Shown here: piece by piece, positions 24,645 to 36,000 of the stretch
Numbering within the stretch: the first letter of the stretch is position 1
Layout of the letters: the number at the start of each line of letters is the position of its first letter
Assembly: GCA_905250115.1 (NCBI GenBank)
Contig: CAJNOI010000007.1
Coordinates: 53,049-117,048, forward strand
Reading direction: 5' to 3'
DNA from: Adineta steineri
Taxonomy: Eukaryota > Rotifera > Eurotatoria > Adinetida > Adinetidae
Length of the DNA stretch: 64,000 nucleotides
Program-made: the position numbers and the translations under genes
Notes under the pieces: model-generated
The model's database searches: none
Told to the model about the DNA's origin: nothing
The model's input: only the letters and a program-made list of their open reading frames with translations

Positions 24645-24887
24645 ATGAGTAAAAATAAAAAAGCTGATTTTGGAAATAGATTTTCTCAAACAATTTCAAG
24701 ATTTTTTAATATATTTACATTCTGTTCTCGACAATCAACATCATATCTAATTAATAATTCATCTTATCCAAGTCCATTTATTATATCAACTCCTGTTATT
24801 TCACGACGAAATATGTATTTATATAATCATGTCAAATTGACTTTTTATCCAAGAAGTTTTACTTCTATTGATCGAGTATGTTTTATA
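24645..24887 (+). CDS. Possible coding exon, unrecognised
   Basis: A frame starting ATG 24645 (MSKNKKADFGNRFSQ) encodes 81 residues with codon use like genuine genes and ends in a good phase-0 donor (CGA then GTATGT). An acceptor-like TTCTTTAG lies just upstream. No domain recognised. The next exon could not be identified: the acceptor nearest to the downstream gene at 25729 has a different phase. May be the first exon of that gene or chance. Confidence 0.3.
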
Positions 24888-25728
24888 TATGTCAAGAATC
24901 TTAGAATTTTTTTTGTTTGCCTTCGAAGAAAAGACCAAAATTGTCGGCATTTATCTTGATCCGAGGTCAAGTTTTAAGCACCTCAATACATTCATTCTTT
25001 TTTTCTTCTTCTTCTTCTTCTTCTTCGTCGTCTTTTCGTTTTTATATATAACATTCTACTTTATCTGCTCATATGCAGCAGATGTAAATCGTCGTTTTGT
25101 AATGTCTCATTACTGCGCATTTCTTCGTTTTTCTTTAAGTTTCTTTTACTACTATTGAAAAGAAAAAAAAAAGAAAATTATAAATAGAGTGTGAGCAGAT
25201 GAGCACGTTCAAATTCGAATCATTTTTTCTTCTTCTTTACTTTCATATGCATTTACATATGATGCACTATACATGATAATATTTTATGAAAGAAATATAA
25301 GGAGTGTGCAAATAAGATAGATTAACTAAGGACGTATACAGACATTCGTGTTTTTTTTTATTTGGTAAGTATTTCGAAAAGTATGAATGAGAGAAAAGCA
25401 ATCGACTAGATTGTATTTATATATATATATATATATTTTGTAGAAATGTTTCTCGAATCATTCAATATCATAAATTGAATTAGTCAATTCGGATTTGTAT
25501 ATTCAGAACGATAATATAATACTTCGCATGGTTAAGAATGTTGATAGGGCAAGTGGACATTTATACAGAGATAGAACAGGAAAAAAAATATATATACTGC
25601 ATTGTTATTGTTAGACATGTCAAAACAAGCCAATATACTCTTCTTCGTCTTCTTCCTCATCAACATCGTTCATTTCAAACTGTCAATCAACTAGTATAAT
25701 ATCATCTATTTCTTCGACTCATACTGAC

Positions 25729-26379
25729 ATGTTGAATAACGATACGGAAATTATTGAAAAACCATCATTATCCTCGTCATCATCACCTCCTCCAACAACA
25801 ACAACATCTCATTTTTCTTATTTAATTCGACCAACAACTCCTTGTATATTTGGTCGAGAAACTTATAATAATGAAGATGAACAAATGAATGATGATGAAT
25901 TTTTTTTAACTGCTGGTGGAATTGTTCATTCTTGTCCAAATATATACGAACTATCAAATGATAATAATCGAAAACTTCAATCATGTGATCATTTAATATA
26001 TATTGATCAACAAACAGCATTAGTTAATAGTAATCATTTAAATTGTTATGATACAGAATTTGATCGTTATTCAATTTTACCACGTTTTCAACCGCTATCA
26101 TCATCATCAACATCAATATCAACAGATTCACTTAATTCAGAACTTGAATTATATAAAGAACGACATGCTATTGGACTTTGTCGTCAATATCATGATGATA
26201 CATCAACATGTTCATCATTTTTACCAACAACATGGAAATCTGATAATTATCTTTTATTTATGCCATTTATACAACATCATCATCATCATTCTTCATTTTT
26301 AAATTCAATTGATCATGGAAAACGATCACGTTCACATGATATATCAATTGAACAAACATATGCATCTATTATTGCATAA
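25729..26379 (+). CDS. Hypothetical polar, Ser-rich protein
   Basis: An open frame of 216 residues from ATG 25729, preceded in frame by further open Ser-rich codons, so the true start or an upstream exon may differ. Content: polySer/Pro/Thr near the N-terminus, an acidic NEDEQMNDDEFF stretch, then FLTAGGIVHSCPNIYEL, a second polySer block and a HHHHH run. No signal peptide, membrane segment or known domain. Codon bias (TCA, ACA, CAT, GAT) fits real genes here and the frame ends cleanly before AT-rich DNA with AATAAA near 26438. Function unknown. Confidence 0.6.
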   Translation: MLNNDTEIIEKPSLSSSSSPPPTTTTSHFSYLIRPTTPCIFGRETYNNEDEQMNDDEFFLTAGGIVHSCPNIYELSNDNNRKLQSCDHLIYIDQQTALVNSNHLNCYDTEFDRYSILPRFQPLSSSSTSISTDSLNSELELYKERHAIGLCRQYHDDTSTCSSFLPTTWKSDNYLLFMPFIQHHHHHSSFLNSIDHGKRSRSHDISIEQTYASIIA

Positions 26380-27047
26380 AACTATTTTCTATATTCCCTG
26401 TGATATTCTATGCTATGTGAAATTTGTTCTTGATTGAAATAAATCATTCATTGCTTTTTGTAGACCTTGGAATTTAAATTTATAACTGAATATGACATGA
26501 CCATGGTAGAAAATTTAGATTATCGATATTAACTCGATGACATTAACTCAAATCTTGTCTGTCAGGTAGATATTACTATACAGTAGGAAATGTCATACAA
26601 TATATGTATATATCTAACCTTCATCTAATCATTTATGATTATATGAAAGTTTATCAAATTGTTCAAGTCTTTTTTTTTAATTCTATCTTACGTTCTTTAT
26701 GATTATTGTATTTAATATGAAGTACTGTTGATTGATATTATTGTCAAATTAACTGACAAGATTTCAATAAATCTATTTTTATTTATTTTTTCTTCGGTTG
26801 AAACATGCCAGCCGTTCGTATCTTATAGTGTTGACACATATGTATTCAATTTATATTGTATTGTAACAGAACGATAGCAAATGTGACCTTGTTGATTATC
26901 CATTCACTAAGTTATTGTATAATAGTTGCATTTAGAACTATAGCATAGTATATAATTTATTAGAATTAACAAAATATAAAAATCAGATTGGTTTCTATCA
27001 ATTAATAAATAATTTTAATTAAAATAAAGAAAAAGAAAAAAATACAT
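26380..27047. other. Convergent spacer
   Basis: 3' flanks of the polar protein gene (+) and D2HGDH (-). AT-rich, nothing else seen. Confidence 0.5.
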
Positions 27048-28538
27048 CTAATCAATTTTATATGGTAATACTTTATAAGGATTAAGAATACATTTAGGAT
27101 CAAACATATGTTTCATTTGTTTCATTAATTCTAATGAATGTTTGCCTTTATTTAATTCAAGATATTTGGATTTATGTAAACCTAAACCATGTTCAGCTGA
27201 TACTGAACCATGTTCTTTAGCAACCCATTCATATAACCATGGTTCAAGTGCTTGTTTAATATCATCAGAATAACCATCTTTTACTGTTACATTTAAATGA
27301 AGATTTTGATCACCTAAATGTCCAAAACCTGTAACATTTCCAACATTTGAAAATTGTTTCATGCGTTCTTCTGTTTCTTCAACTAATTTATACATTCGAG
27401 ATGTTGGTAAAGAAAAATCATATTTAAATACATAACCATCAGCAACAAGTGCATCTGAAACACGTTCACGTATAGCCCATATATCTTTATATTGTGTAAG
27501 ATCTTGTGCAAGTGTACCATCTGTTACAAATTCTTTTTCAAGTGCTGTTGTAGCTAATTTTTCTAATGTTGCTTTAGCTTGTTCATCAGTTGAACTCATT
27601 GTTTCAATTAAGATATAAAATTTATTTGATTCAATTGGTTTATTTGTTCGTTGTAAATATTTTAATGATAAATTATATGTTGATTCATCTAAGAATTCGA
27701 TTGCTGATAAAGTTTCACCACAAATTTTTCTTGCTAATCGCATTGTAGAAAGAATTTGTTCAAATGATGAACAAGCAAAAAAACCAAGACCAACACCTGA
27801 CATGAGTGATGGACATGCTAATGCAACACGTGTTACTATACCTAAAATACCTTCTGAACCAATAAATGGTTGTTTAAGATCTATACCAGTATTATCTTTT
27901 CGTATTGATGTTAAACAATCAAGTAAACTACCATCAGGTAAAACAACTTCTAAACCAAGTACAGCTGAACGAAGTGAACCAAATCTAACAACACGTAATC
28001 CACCAGCATTTGTTGCAACATTACCACCAATTAAACATGAACCTTTTGCACCTAAATCTATTGGCATAATATGTCCATATTGACGTACATGAGTATCTAA
28101 TTTTTCTAATACACAACCAGCATCTGTCGTTAAAACACCACTATTTTCATCAAAATTACCAATAGAATTAAGTAAACGTAATGAAAGTATAATTTCATCA
28201 AAAACTGGTACTGATCCACCTGAAAGTCCAGTATTTCCACTTTGTGGACATACAGCTAATTGATGTTCATTACAATAACGAAGAATTGCTTGAACTTCAT
28301 CAACAGTTTTAGGTCGAAGAACAAGTTGAGATTGTCCTTGACATGATTTTATATAATCTATATTAAAAGGTAAACATTCATCAGGATTTGTTATTGTACG
28401 TCCACTGGAAAGAAGTCGTTCAAAAAAGCTTACATCTTTATCAGTCAATGTAGCATAATGAGTAGAACGACGTAATTTAGGATGACGGACACGAGTCAAG
28501 GCAGATGTTGAAAGACGACGGATAGTTTGAGACCACAT
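27048..28538 (-). CDS. D-2-hydroxyglutarate dehydrogenase, mitochondrial
   Basis: FAD-dependent oxidation of D-2-hydroxyglutarate to 2-oxoglutarate in the mitochondrial matrix, passing electrons to ETF. Single exon, 496 residues (human about 520). The N-terminus is Arg/Ser-rich without acidic residues for about 33 positions, a typical mitochondrial presequence. The FAD-binding PCMH domain shows PQSGNTGLSGGSVP (98-111) and GAKGSCLIGGNVATNAGG (163-180). The C-terminal FAD-oxidase domain shows GHLGDQNLH (from 406) and SVSAEHGLG (about 445-453), which carry the metal/substrate-binding His and Glu residues, and ends ILNPYKVLP. One oddity is Gln at the usual Gly of GHLGDGNLH. Two acceptor-like TTTAG sites lie just before the ATG on the minus strand, suggesting a spliced 5' UTR. 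Confidence 0.95.
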   Translation of the reverse strand: MWSQTIRRLSTSALTRVRHPKLRRSTHYATLTDKDVSFFERLLSSGRTITNPDECLPFNIDYIKSCQGQSQLVLRPKTVDEVQAILRYCNEHQLAVCPQSGNTGLSGGSVPVFDEIILSLRLLNSIGNFDENSGVLTTDAGCVLEKLDTHVRQYGHIMPIDLGAKGSCLIGGNVATNAGGLRVVRFGSLRSAVLGLEVVLPDGSLLDCLTSIRKDNTGIDLKQPFIGSEGILGIVTRVALACPSLMSGVGLGFFACSSFEQILSTMRLARKICGETLSAIEFLDESTYNLSLKYLQRTNKPIESNKFYILIETMSSTDEQAKATLEKLATTALEKEFVTDGTLAQDLTQYKDIWAIRERVSDALVADGYVFKYDFSLPTSRMYKLVEETEERMKQFSNVGNVTGFGHLGDQNLHLNVTVKDGYSDDIKQALEPWLYEWVAKEHGSVSAEHGLGLHKSKYLELNKGKHSLELMKQMKHMFDPKCILNPYKVLPYKID

Positions 28539-28951
28539 TATGTATTATCTAAATCTAAAAAGATATTGTATTACAATCAAATAAACAAATAGTAAAATGA
28601 TTCGTCTTTTGAATCGACCAACTCAAAAAAAAGAATCTAATCCTTTCTTTCGAAAGGTAGCGCCGTCTGTATAACAAAAATATATTGAAAGAATGGTTCA
28701 TTGTTTATTATACCAAATTAGATTTATCTCTTTTATACGCACGTTCAAAAATTGTAATCAGTTATTGTTATTATTATTTCTCTTTCATCTATTCCGTTGT
28801 ACTCAAAGAATAATTTGTAAGATAGTTCATTCTTTTCGCTTACAGGAAGCGTCGCTTTACATTTCGAGATAAATGAAATGAATACTGATCATTAACTATT
28901 TTCCACGGTATATGTGAGGATCGTTTATTAGTTAAATTCGTTATTGTTGAA
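28539..28951. other. Intergenic spacer upstream of D2HGDH
   Basis: Likely holds the D2HGDH promoter. No gene seen. Confidence 0.4.
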
Positions 28952-29990
28952 AATGTACATGTATTCTTTCTCGCTATTGTTTTATATGTAGTGGAAGCCT
29001 TTCAATTAATTCTCGATGTTTTTCATTAGAATTTTGTTTAATTAATGATGATGGTAATTTTTCAATAACATTATTCGAAAGTATTTGTCGATATACAAGA
29101 TCTTCAATACATTTATAAAGTACACAAGAATCAATATTAGATTCAAGACAAGAATATATGAAAGAATTTAATTCATTGATTTGTTCGTCTGTTAAACCAC
29201 GAGGACGACAAAGAGTTATTTTTGGTGAATTTAAATCTCGATATGTTGATAGAAGTTCTGCAATGAATTCTATACATAATAAACGTTTATCACAATCAAA
29301 CTCATTTTCATCTCCATTAGAATATATTGTTATATTTAAAGAAATTGGATGTTCTTAATTTATAATAAAAATCATCCATATTGTTATCATTATGATTGAA
29401 GTTATTTTAAGTGAGCAATGAGAAGAATAGCGCTAGTAGTATTCAATTAAATATGTTTATATTAAAATAAATAATTTTTTATCCAATCGATATCATTATG
29501 ATATTGTTTACTAATCTATCCTTTATTTGTAATTAATCGATTCGGGTATTATTGTAATATAAATAAACTTTGTGAACATTGTTAGAACATTTGTCAAGTA
29601 CTCTATAGTATAACTCTAATGATCAATATTGAATAAAACATTTAATTAGAACTTTAAAATAGAAATCTATAGAATATTATTATAATATAAAGGTTTGGAA
29701 TAGAAACAATCATATATAAGAATACCTGTTCTGCAATGATGTGTAAATACTATTTGTATAGAATATGATATTAGTTTTTACTTATGTTTCTGTATAGAGT
29801 CAGATGATGCATTTTTTTTATTTATTAACCGATAATAAAGCATTATTTGCTTTTGTTTACAAAAGCATATAGATCATCTTATATTCCGTATCGAAATATA
29901 GAATTACATTGTAATATTTCGATTCAAAAGACATAGTGCCGATAAGAATATTATGAATTGATCTTTGATACATTTCATTTTTCACTTCTA
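28952..29990. repeat. Segmental duplication, copy A
   Basis: About 1 kb that is recognisably similar, with indels, to 39405-40440 in the same orientation, including the RWD pseudogene and about 550 bp of its non-coding flank (for example both hold TGTTTCTGTATAGAGTCAG). The copies diverge beyond these limits. Confidence 0.75.
28975..29379 (-). pseudogene. RWD-domain (RNF25-like) pseudogene, copy A
   Basis: The minus strand reads ISLNITIYSNGDENEFD, then ITLCRPRGLTDEQINEL, typical of the RWD domain of RNF25-type proteins (PRGLSDEQI in vertebrates), then NNVIEKLPSSLIKQ and HRELIERLP. Compared with copy B at 39405-39875, the N-terminus has lost about 40 bp, which throws the ATG out of frame, and a central segment differs. 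No RING finger follows. It is a decayed remnant. Confidence 0.65.
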
Positions 29991-31470
29991 CCCGATAATT
30001 GTGAAGATTTTCGTAGGTTATCATCATTTTATTCAACATATATTTATATGTATTTTCTAGATTGGATATTAAGTAATACTATCAAACGATTTCCTATTCT
30101 AGCTGAAAGTGAATGTGAAACATTAATTATTGGCGCTGATAGTTTTACACTAGATGGTCGATTAATAATGAATGAAATGACTGAAGTTAGTTATTTATTC
30201 AATGAATAGAAATATTTCATACAATAAAGAAATCTTTAGATTGATAATTATTTCATTGCATTCGGTTCTAATGGACATGGTATAGCACTTGCTGGTAGAG
30301 TTGCAGATTATATAGCTGAATTAATACATAATAGAAATACAAATTTCAGTACATGGTCTGTTGATATACAAATAAACGATTTTTTCAAGATCGCTTATGA
30401 GAAATACTAGGTAAAATTTTAGATATTTTCTTTTTTTTTGATTTTATTATATTAATTTATAATAGGAAGACAATATTCGTTGAAGCATCCAGCTTATGGT
30501 GAAGTACTTGGTTCTGAACGTCCACTATGTTTTAAACCAGATGGAGGAGGAAAAAGTATTTTAAGACTAAAAGAAAATGTTTTTTAATTTCTTTTTTTTG
30601 GTAATATAGAAGATTTTGAAGATTTAACAAAACAAGGTACATTCGGTAAAGCACGATAATTTAATACAGTTAAAAAAGAATATCATTCAATCATTTTAGA
30701 AAATTGATGTTAGTTTTGTTAGTCACATATATGCAATGCGATTAACACATACTGGTGAAGATGGTTTTATGTTTTTTATTCCATCAGAAATAAAATATAT
30801 TTTATACTTGTTGATGATTATTTTTCTTTTCTAGTATGCTTTATGTGTTTACGATATGTTAATGAAACAAGGTAAAGATTATGGAATAATCAATACTGAG
30901 TAATATTGATAATTTTGATAAATTCCTATTCATGTATATTAATTTAGATACTTTGCTCAACAAACTCTTCGAATTGAATGTATGTACCCATCTTGGAGAC
31001 ATGATATCGATAAGAAAACAATATCATTTCATTTAAATCGACAATATCATATATCATTTTATGTAAAAATAGAATCTAACGACAAGATGGTATATAAAAA
31101 CGATTTATTCAATTTCTTCTTGAAGATCATAATCTTGATTCAGATCCATGGTTATTGAAATACTAAGTGGTGAACCTATTTATCGTAATGGTGAATTTTC
31201 TGGATTTGTTACTTCTACAGTATATGGTTTTACATTTGAAAAACAAGTATAAAATATAAAAAAGCAATCTGTAATTCTCATATATATGTATATATATTTT
31301 CATAGGTCTGTTTAGGATTTGTTCATGCACCTTCTTCAGAAAGAATCACAGTCAATTATATTCGTGGTGCCACGTATGAAATTAATATAGCAACTAAACG
31401 ATTTAAAGCACGTTTTAATGTCTATCAACCAGCTGAAATGAATCCTACAGTTCTACTATATATAAATTAA
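29990..31470 (+). pseudogene. DMGDH/SARDH/PDPR-family pseudogene
   Basis: Pieces of the C-terminal half of a dimethylglycine/sarcosine dehydrogenase-type protein appear in order, separated by short intron-like gaps: IKRFPILAESECETL, GADSFTLDGRLIMNE, NYFIAFGSNGHGIALAG, RQYSLKHPAYGEVLGSERP, MRLTHTGEDGFMFFIPSE, RIECMYPSWRHDID, ILSGEPIYRNGEFSGFV and CLGFVHAPSSERITV. A frameshift near 30370 and a CGA to TGA stop at about 30405 interrupt it, and the N-terminal FAD domain is missing. Family members oxidise methylated glycines in mitochondria or, for PDPR, regulate PDH phosphatase. Which one this copy came from is unclear. Confidence 0.65.
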
Positions 31471-31811
31471 TTTTTTAATAGTATATCTCGTCAAATCTCA
31501 ACGAACAGTCAATATCTATCAATACTTTAAAAACTTTATTTTTCTCATTAAAAACATTTGTAGAATCCATGTTTTCAATATATGCTCATATTTAATGAAA
31601 ATAAAAATTAATTTATATATTCTATTATAGAATAAATATAAATATCTGTGGATTATCTTTTTAAAACATCTTCAGTTAATTTTTCATAAATCACAAGCAA
31701 AATTATTAGAAAAAACTACGTTATTATTTATTTACTTTTCAGTTTTCTTTCATGAATAAACATTCGTAGATTTATGTTCAATTCACTAGCTAGAAAAAAA
31801 CGTCACTCTCT
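31471..31811. other. Spacer before the 78-bp satellite
   Basis: AT-rich. No gene seen. Confidence 0.4.
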
Positions 31812-32612
31812 TTGAGTAACTATATACGAACTAAAAAATAAACTGTGCATGTTTGCATCTATTTGTAAATACTCAAAAATACCTTTTGTTGAGTCATCAT
31901 ATACGAGCTAAAAAATAAACTGCGTATGTCTTTATCCACTTGTACATACTGAAAAATCATTGTCTTGGGGTTATTGTATACGAATTAAAAAATAAACTAC
32001 GTATGTCTGTATACACGTATACATACTCAACAATCCCATTCTTTGAGTCATTATATACGAACTAAAAAATAAATTGCGTATGTCTATATCCACCTGTACA
32101 TACTCAATAATTCCCTCTCTTTGAATCACTGTATACGAACTAAAAATAAAATGCGTATACGTGTACATATAAAATATCTCTCTCTATGCGTCATTGTATA
32201 CGAACTAAAAAATAAATTGCGCATGATTATATACACCTGTACATATAAAAAATCACTCTCTTTGAGTCATTATATACGAACTAAAAAATAAATTGCATAT
32301 GTCTATATCACTTGTACATACTCAATAATTCCCTCTCTTTGAGTCACTGTATACGAACTAAAAATAATCTGCTTACGTCTTCATCTAACTCTATATACTA
32401 AACAATCCTCTCTCTCTGCGTCATTGTATACGAGCCAAAAAATAAATTGCGTATGTCTGTATCTACCTGTACATACTCAACAATCCCTCTTTTTGAGTCA
32501 TTGTATACGAGTTAAAAATAATATGCCGACGCCTTTATCCAACTGTATATACTAAAAAATCCCTCTCTTTGCATCTTTGTATATGAGCTAAAAATAATCT
32601 TTATCCCTCTCT
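31812..32612. repeat. Tandem satellite, roughly 78-bp unit
   Basis: About ten to eleven head-to-tail copies, each containing TATACGAACTAAAAAATAAA, then a GCGTATGTCT-like block, CTGTACATACTCAA and CCCTCTCTTTGAGTCA. Copies vary by substitutions and small deletions. The array stops about 95 bp before the TATA box of the small secreted-peptide gene. Confidence 0.9.
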
Positions 32613-32706
32613 AAAGCTAGATATGATACTCTTTCTTTGTCTGTCTCTCTCCGACAACGAAAAAACAACTTTTTTTCGTTGATTGCTATTTGCTTGACGA
32701 TCGGCG

Positions 32707-32715
32707 TATATAAAG
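32707..32715 (+). promoter_or_regulatory. TATA box of the small peptide gene
   Basis: TATATAAAG set in less AT-rich sequence (CGGCG before, CCGAAGC after), 86 bases upstream of ATG 32793, leaving room for a 5' UTR of about 50 nt. Confidence 0.6.
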
Positions 32716-32792
32716 CCGAAGCAAATCCTCATAATTCACACAAACATATTCATCCCCTATTATCATATATCTTCGAACAATAACCAATTATA

Positions 32793-32957
32793 ATGAACAA
32801 CAACATTATTAAAATGAGTGGCTTCGTTATTATGTTAATGGTAGCAATTTACATGATTCAGGGTGCAACAGCTGAACATTCTGCTGTAAATTATCGGCTT
32901 CGTCATTTAATCAACAAACGTACGGGTCCTTCATTTTTCACGAGGCTTTCCTACTAA
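32793..32957 (+). CDS. Small secreted peptide precursor (54 aa)
   Basis: ATG 32793 to TAA 32957, 54 residues. The N-terminal MNNNIIKMSG leads into a hydrophobic core, FVIMLMVAIYMIQGATA, with a good signal-peptidase site after ATA at about residue 27. The mature part begins EHSAVNYRLRHLI. A dibasic NKR (41-43) precedes TGPSFFTRLSY at the very C-terminus, the layout of a neuropeptide or hormone precursor that yields an 11-residue peptide. There is no C-terminal Gly for amidation and no cysteine. A canonical TATA box lies 86 bp upstream. It sits between two unrelated satellite arrays. No family recognised. An alternative is an antimicrobial or toxin-like small secreted protein. An additional downstream exon cannot be excluded. 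Confidence 0.6.
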   Translation: MNNNIIKMSGFVIMLMVAIYMIQGATAEHSAVNYRLRHLINKRTGPSFFTRLSY

Positions 32958-33069
32958 GCACAGCACACGTACTCCTTATAATATACCTCCCAGCATTCGA
33001 ATAGTACCATAATAAACACTCCTTTGTCATGTGCTCTCCAAAGATCCCACTAATTTCACACCTCTCCCT

Positions 33070-36000
33070 GATTTCGAGCAAAATATATAAACAAACTCTT
33101 GCTATGAATTTTTCGTTACCCGTGTGTTCCAACACCATGTAATGAACTCGAAATCATTGCATAGAACTGAACAAACTATTTGGATAGAATCTTGCTATGA
33201 ATTATTCATTTATGATGTGTTTGTCCGCACCGTAGTGAACTCGAAGTAGTCATTTCAAACTGACCATAATATCTAAAATGAATGCTTGTTTGACCTGTTC
33301 ATCCATCGTGTGTCCCTCCAACATGCAAGATAATCGAAATCTTTGCTTCGAACTAAAGAAAAGTTTTAAATAGAATCTTACTATGAACGATTTATATGTT
33401 GTGTGCATCTTCGTCTTGTCATAAATCCGAAATCTCTGCTTCGAATTCGATAATATATCCGAAATGACTGGTTGTTTGAACTGCTTATCAGTTGTACATT
33501 CTTCCACTATGAGATGAATCGAAATTCTTTACTTCGAGCCGAGCGAAATATTTGAATAGAATCTTGCTATGAATTATTCATTTATTGCGTGTCCTCCATC
33601 ACGTTAACCAATTTGAGATCCTTGCTGCGAACTGCCCAAAATATTTGACTAGAATTTTGATATAAATTATTCAATGATTTTATGTGCTTCTACCATGTAA
33701 TGAACTCAAAATCTTTGCTTCGAACTGACCAAAATACCTGAAATGCAGGTTTGTTTGGGCGTTCCATTTGTTGTATGTTCCTCCACCATGTATTGGACTA
33801 AAGATCTCTGCTTGGAAGCGAGTAAAATATTTTGATAGAATCTTCTTGGTATGGATTATTCATTTATTGTGAGTTCCTCCACCATATAATGGACGCGAAA
33901 TCTTTGATTCGAACAGAGCAAAGCATCTGAACTGAATATTTGTTTCAGCGTTCTATTTGCTGTGTGTTCCTTCACCGTGTAGTGAACCCCTAATCGTTAG
34001 TGCGAACCAAACAAAATATTTAAATAGAATCTTGGTATGAATTGTTCATTTGTTGAATGTTCCTCCACCATGTAATCGACTAGACATGTTTGCTTCGAAC
34101 TGACCAAAATATTTCAATAGAATCTTCCTATGAATTATTCATTTATTGTGTGTTCCTCCACCATGCAGTGAATTCGAAAAACGTTAGTGCAAACTGAAGA
34201 AAATATTTGAATAGAACCTTTATATGAATTATTCCTTTATGTTGTGTTCGTCCACTATATGATGAACTCGAAATCTGTCCTTGGAACTGAACAAAATATC
34301 TGAAATGAATGTTTGTTTGAGCTGCCCATTTGTAGTGTCTTCTTCCAGCCTGCGAAGAACCAGAATCGTTGGCTTCGAGCTGAACAAAATATTTGAATAG
34401 AATCGTCTTATGAATTAATTATTTGGTGCGTGTTTTTCCATGATGTTATGAATTCGAAATGGTTACTGCAAACTGAAGAAAATATTTGAATAGAACTTTG
34501 GTATGGATTATGCAATTATAGTGTGTTCCTTCACTATGTAATGAACTGGAAATCTTCGCTTCGAACTAAACAAACTATTTGGATAGAATCTTTCTGCTCT
34601 TTTGAATTGTTCATCCGGTGTGTTTCCCCATCATGTAATGAACTCGAAATCATTAGTCCAAACTGAAGAAAAGATTTGAATAGAATTTTCATATCAATTA
34701 TTCATTTATGGTGTGTTCATGCACCATGTAATCAACTCGAAATCTTCTCTTTGAACTGAACCAAATATCTCAAATGAATGTTTGTTTGAGCTGCTCCTTT
34801 GTAGTGTCTTGTTTCACCATGTGATAAACCGGAAACTTTGGCTTTTAACTGAATCAAATATTTGAACAGAATCTTCTTCTGAATTATTCATTTGTTGTGT
34901 GTTTCTCCATCATATAATGAACTCGAAATCATTGATGCAAACTGGCGAAAATATTTCCATACAATCTTTCTGGTATGAATTATACTTTTGTTATGTGATC
35001 CACCCCTATGTAATAAACTCGAAATCCTTGCTGCGAACTAGCCAAAATATTTGACTAGAATCTTGCTATGAATTATTTCTTTATTGTAAGATCCTCCACA
35101 ATGTAGCGAACTTGAAATCTTCCCTTCGAATTGAACAAACTGTTTGAATAGAATCTTTCTCTTATGAATTTTTCATTTCGTGTGTGTGTCTGCATCTTGT
35201 AGTGAACTGGAAGCCGTTAGTGCGAACTGGAAAACATATTTGAATTGAATCTTCCTATGAATTATACTTTTGCTATGTGTCCCTTCACTGCGTAATGAAC
35301 TTTAAATCTTTGCTTCGAACTGAACAAACTATTTGAATAGAATCTTGCTAGGAATTATACATTTGCTGTGTGTTTTTTCATCATATAATGAACTTGAAAC
35401 GTTCGCTTGAAACTGAGCATAATATCTAAAATGAATGTTTGTGTGAGCTGTTCACCAATCGTGTGCTCCTCTCCCATGCAAGATGATCGAAATCTTTGCG
35501 TCGAACTAAAGAAAAGATTTGAATTTAATATTACTATGAACGATTTATTTTTGGTGTCTATCTTCGTCTAATGCTGAACTCAAAATATTTGCTCCGAATT
35601 GAGCAATATATTTGAAATGACTGTTTGTTTGAAGTGCTCATTACTTGTACGTTCTTCCACTATGTAGTCAACCGAAATTCTTTACTTCGAGCCGAGGAAA
35701 ATATCTGAATACAATGTTGATATGAAACATACATTTATTGGGTGTCGTCCGTCACGTAATCAATTTGAAATCCTTGCTGCGAACTAGCCAAAATATTTCA
35801 CTAGAATCTTGTTATGAATTATTTCTTTATTTTGTGTTCCTCCACCATGTAATGAACTAGAGATCTTTGCTTTCAACTGAGCAAAATACCTGGAATGCAG
35901 CTTTGTTTGAACGATCCACTTGTTCTATGCCCCTTGACCATATAATGAACTAGACATCTTTGCTTCGAACTAGCTAATATATTTGACTAGAATCTTCCTC

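Noticed and set aside
25620..25695. A short frame reading MSKQANILFFVFFLINIVHF, signal-peptide-like.
   Set aside because: Stops after 25 codons right away and overlaps another frame that continues into the 25729 gene; no cleavable product follows.
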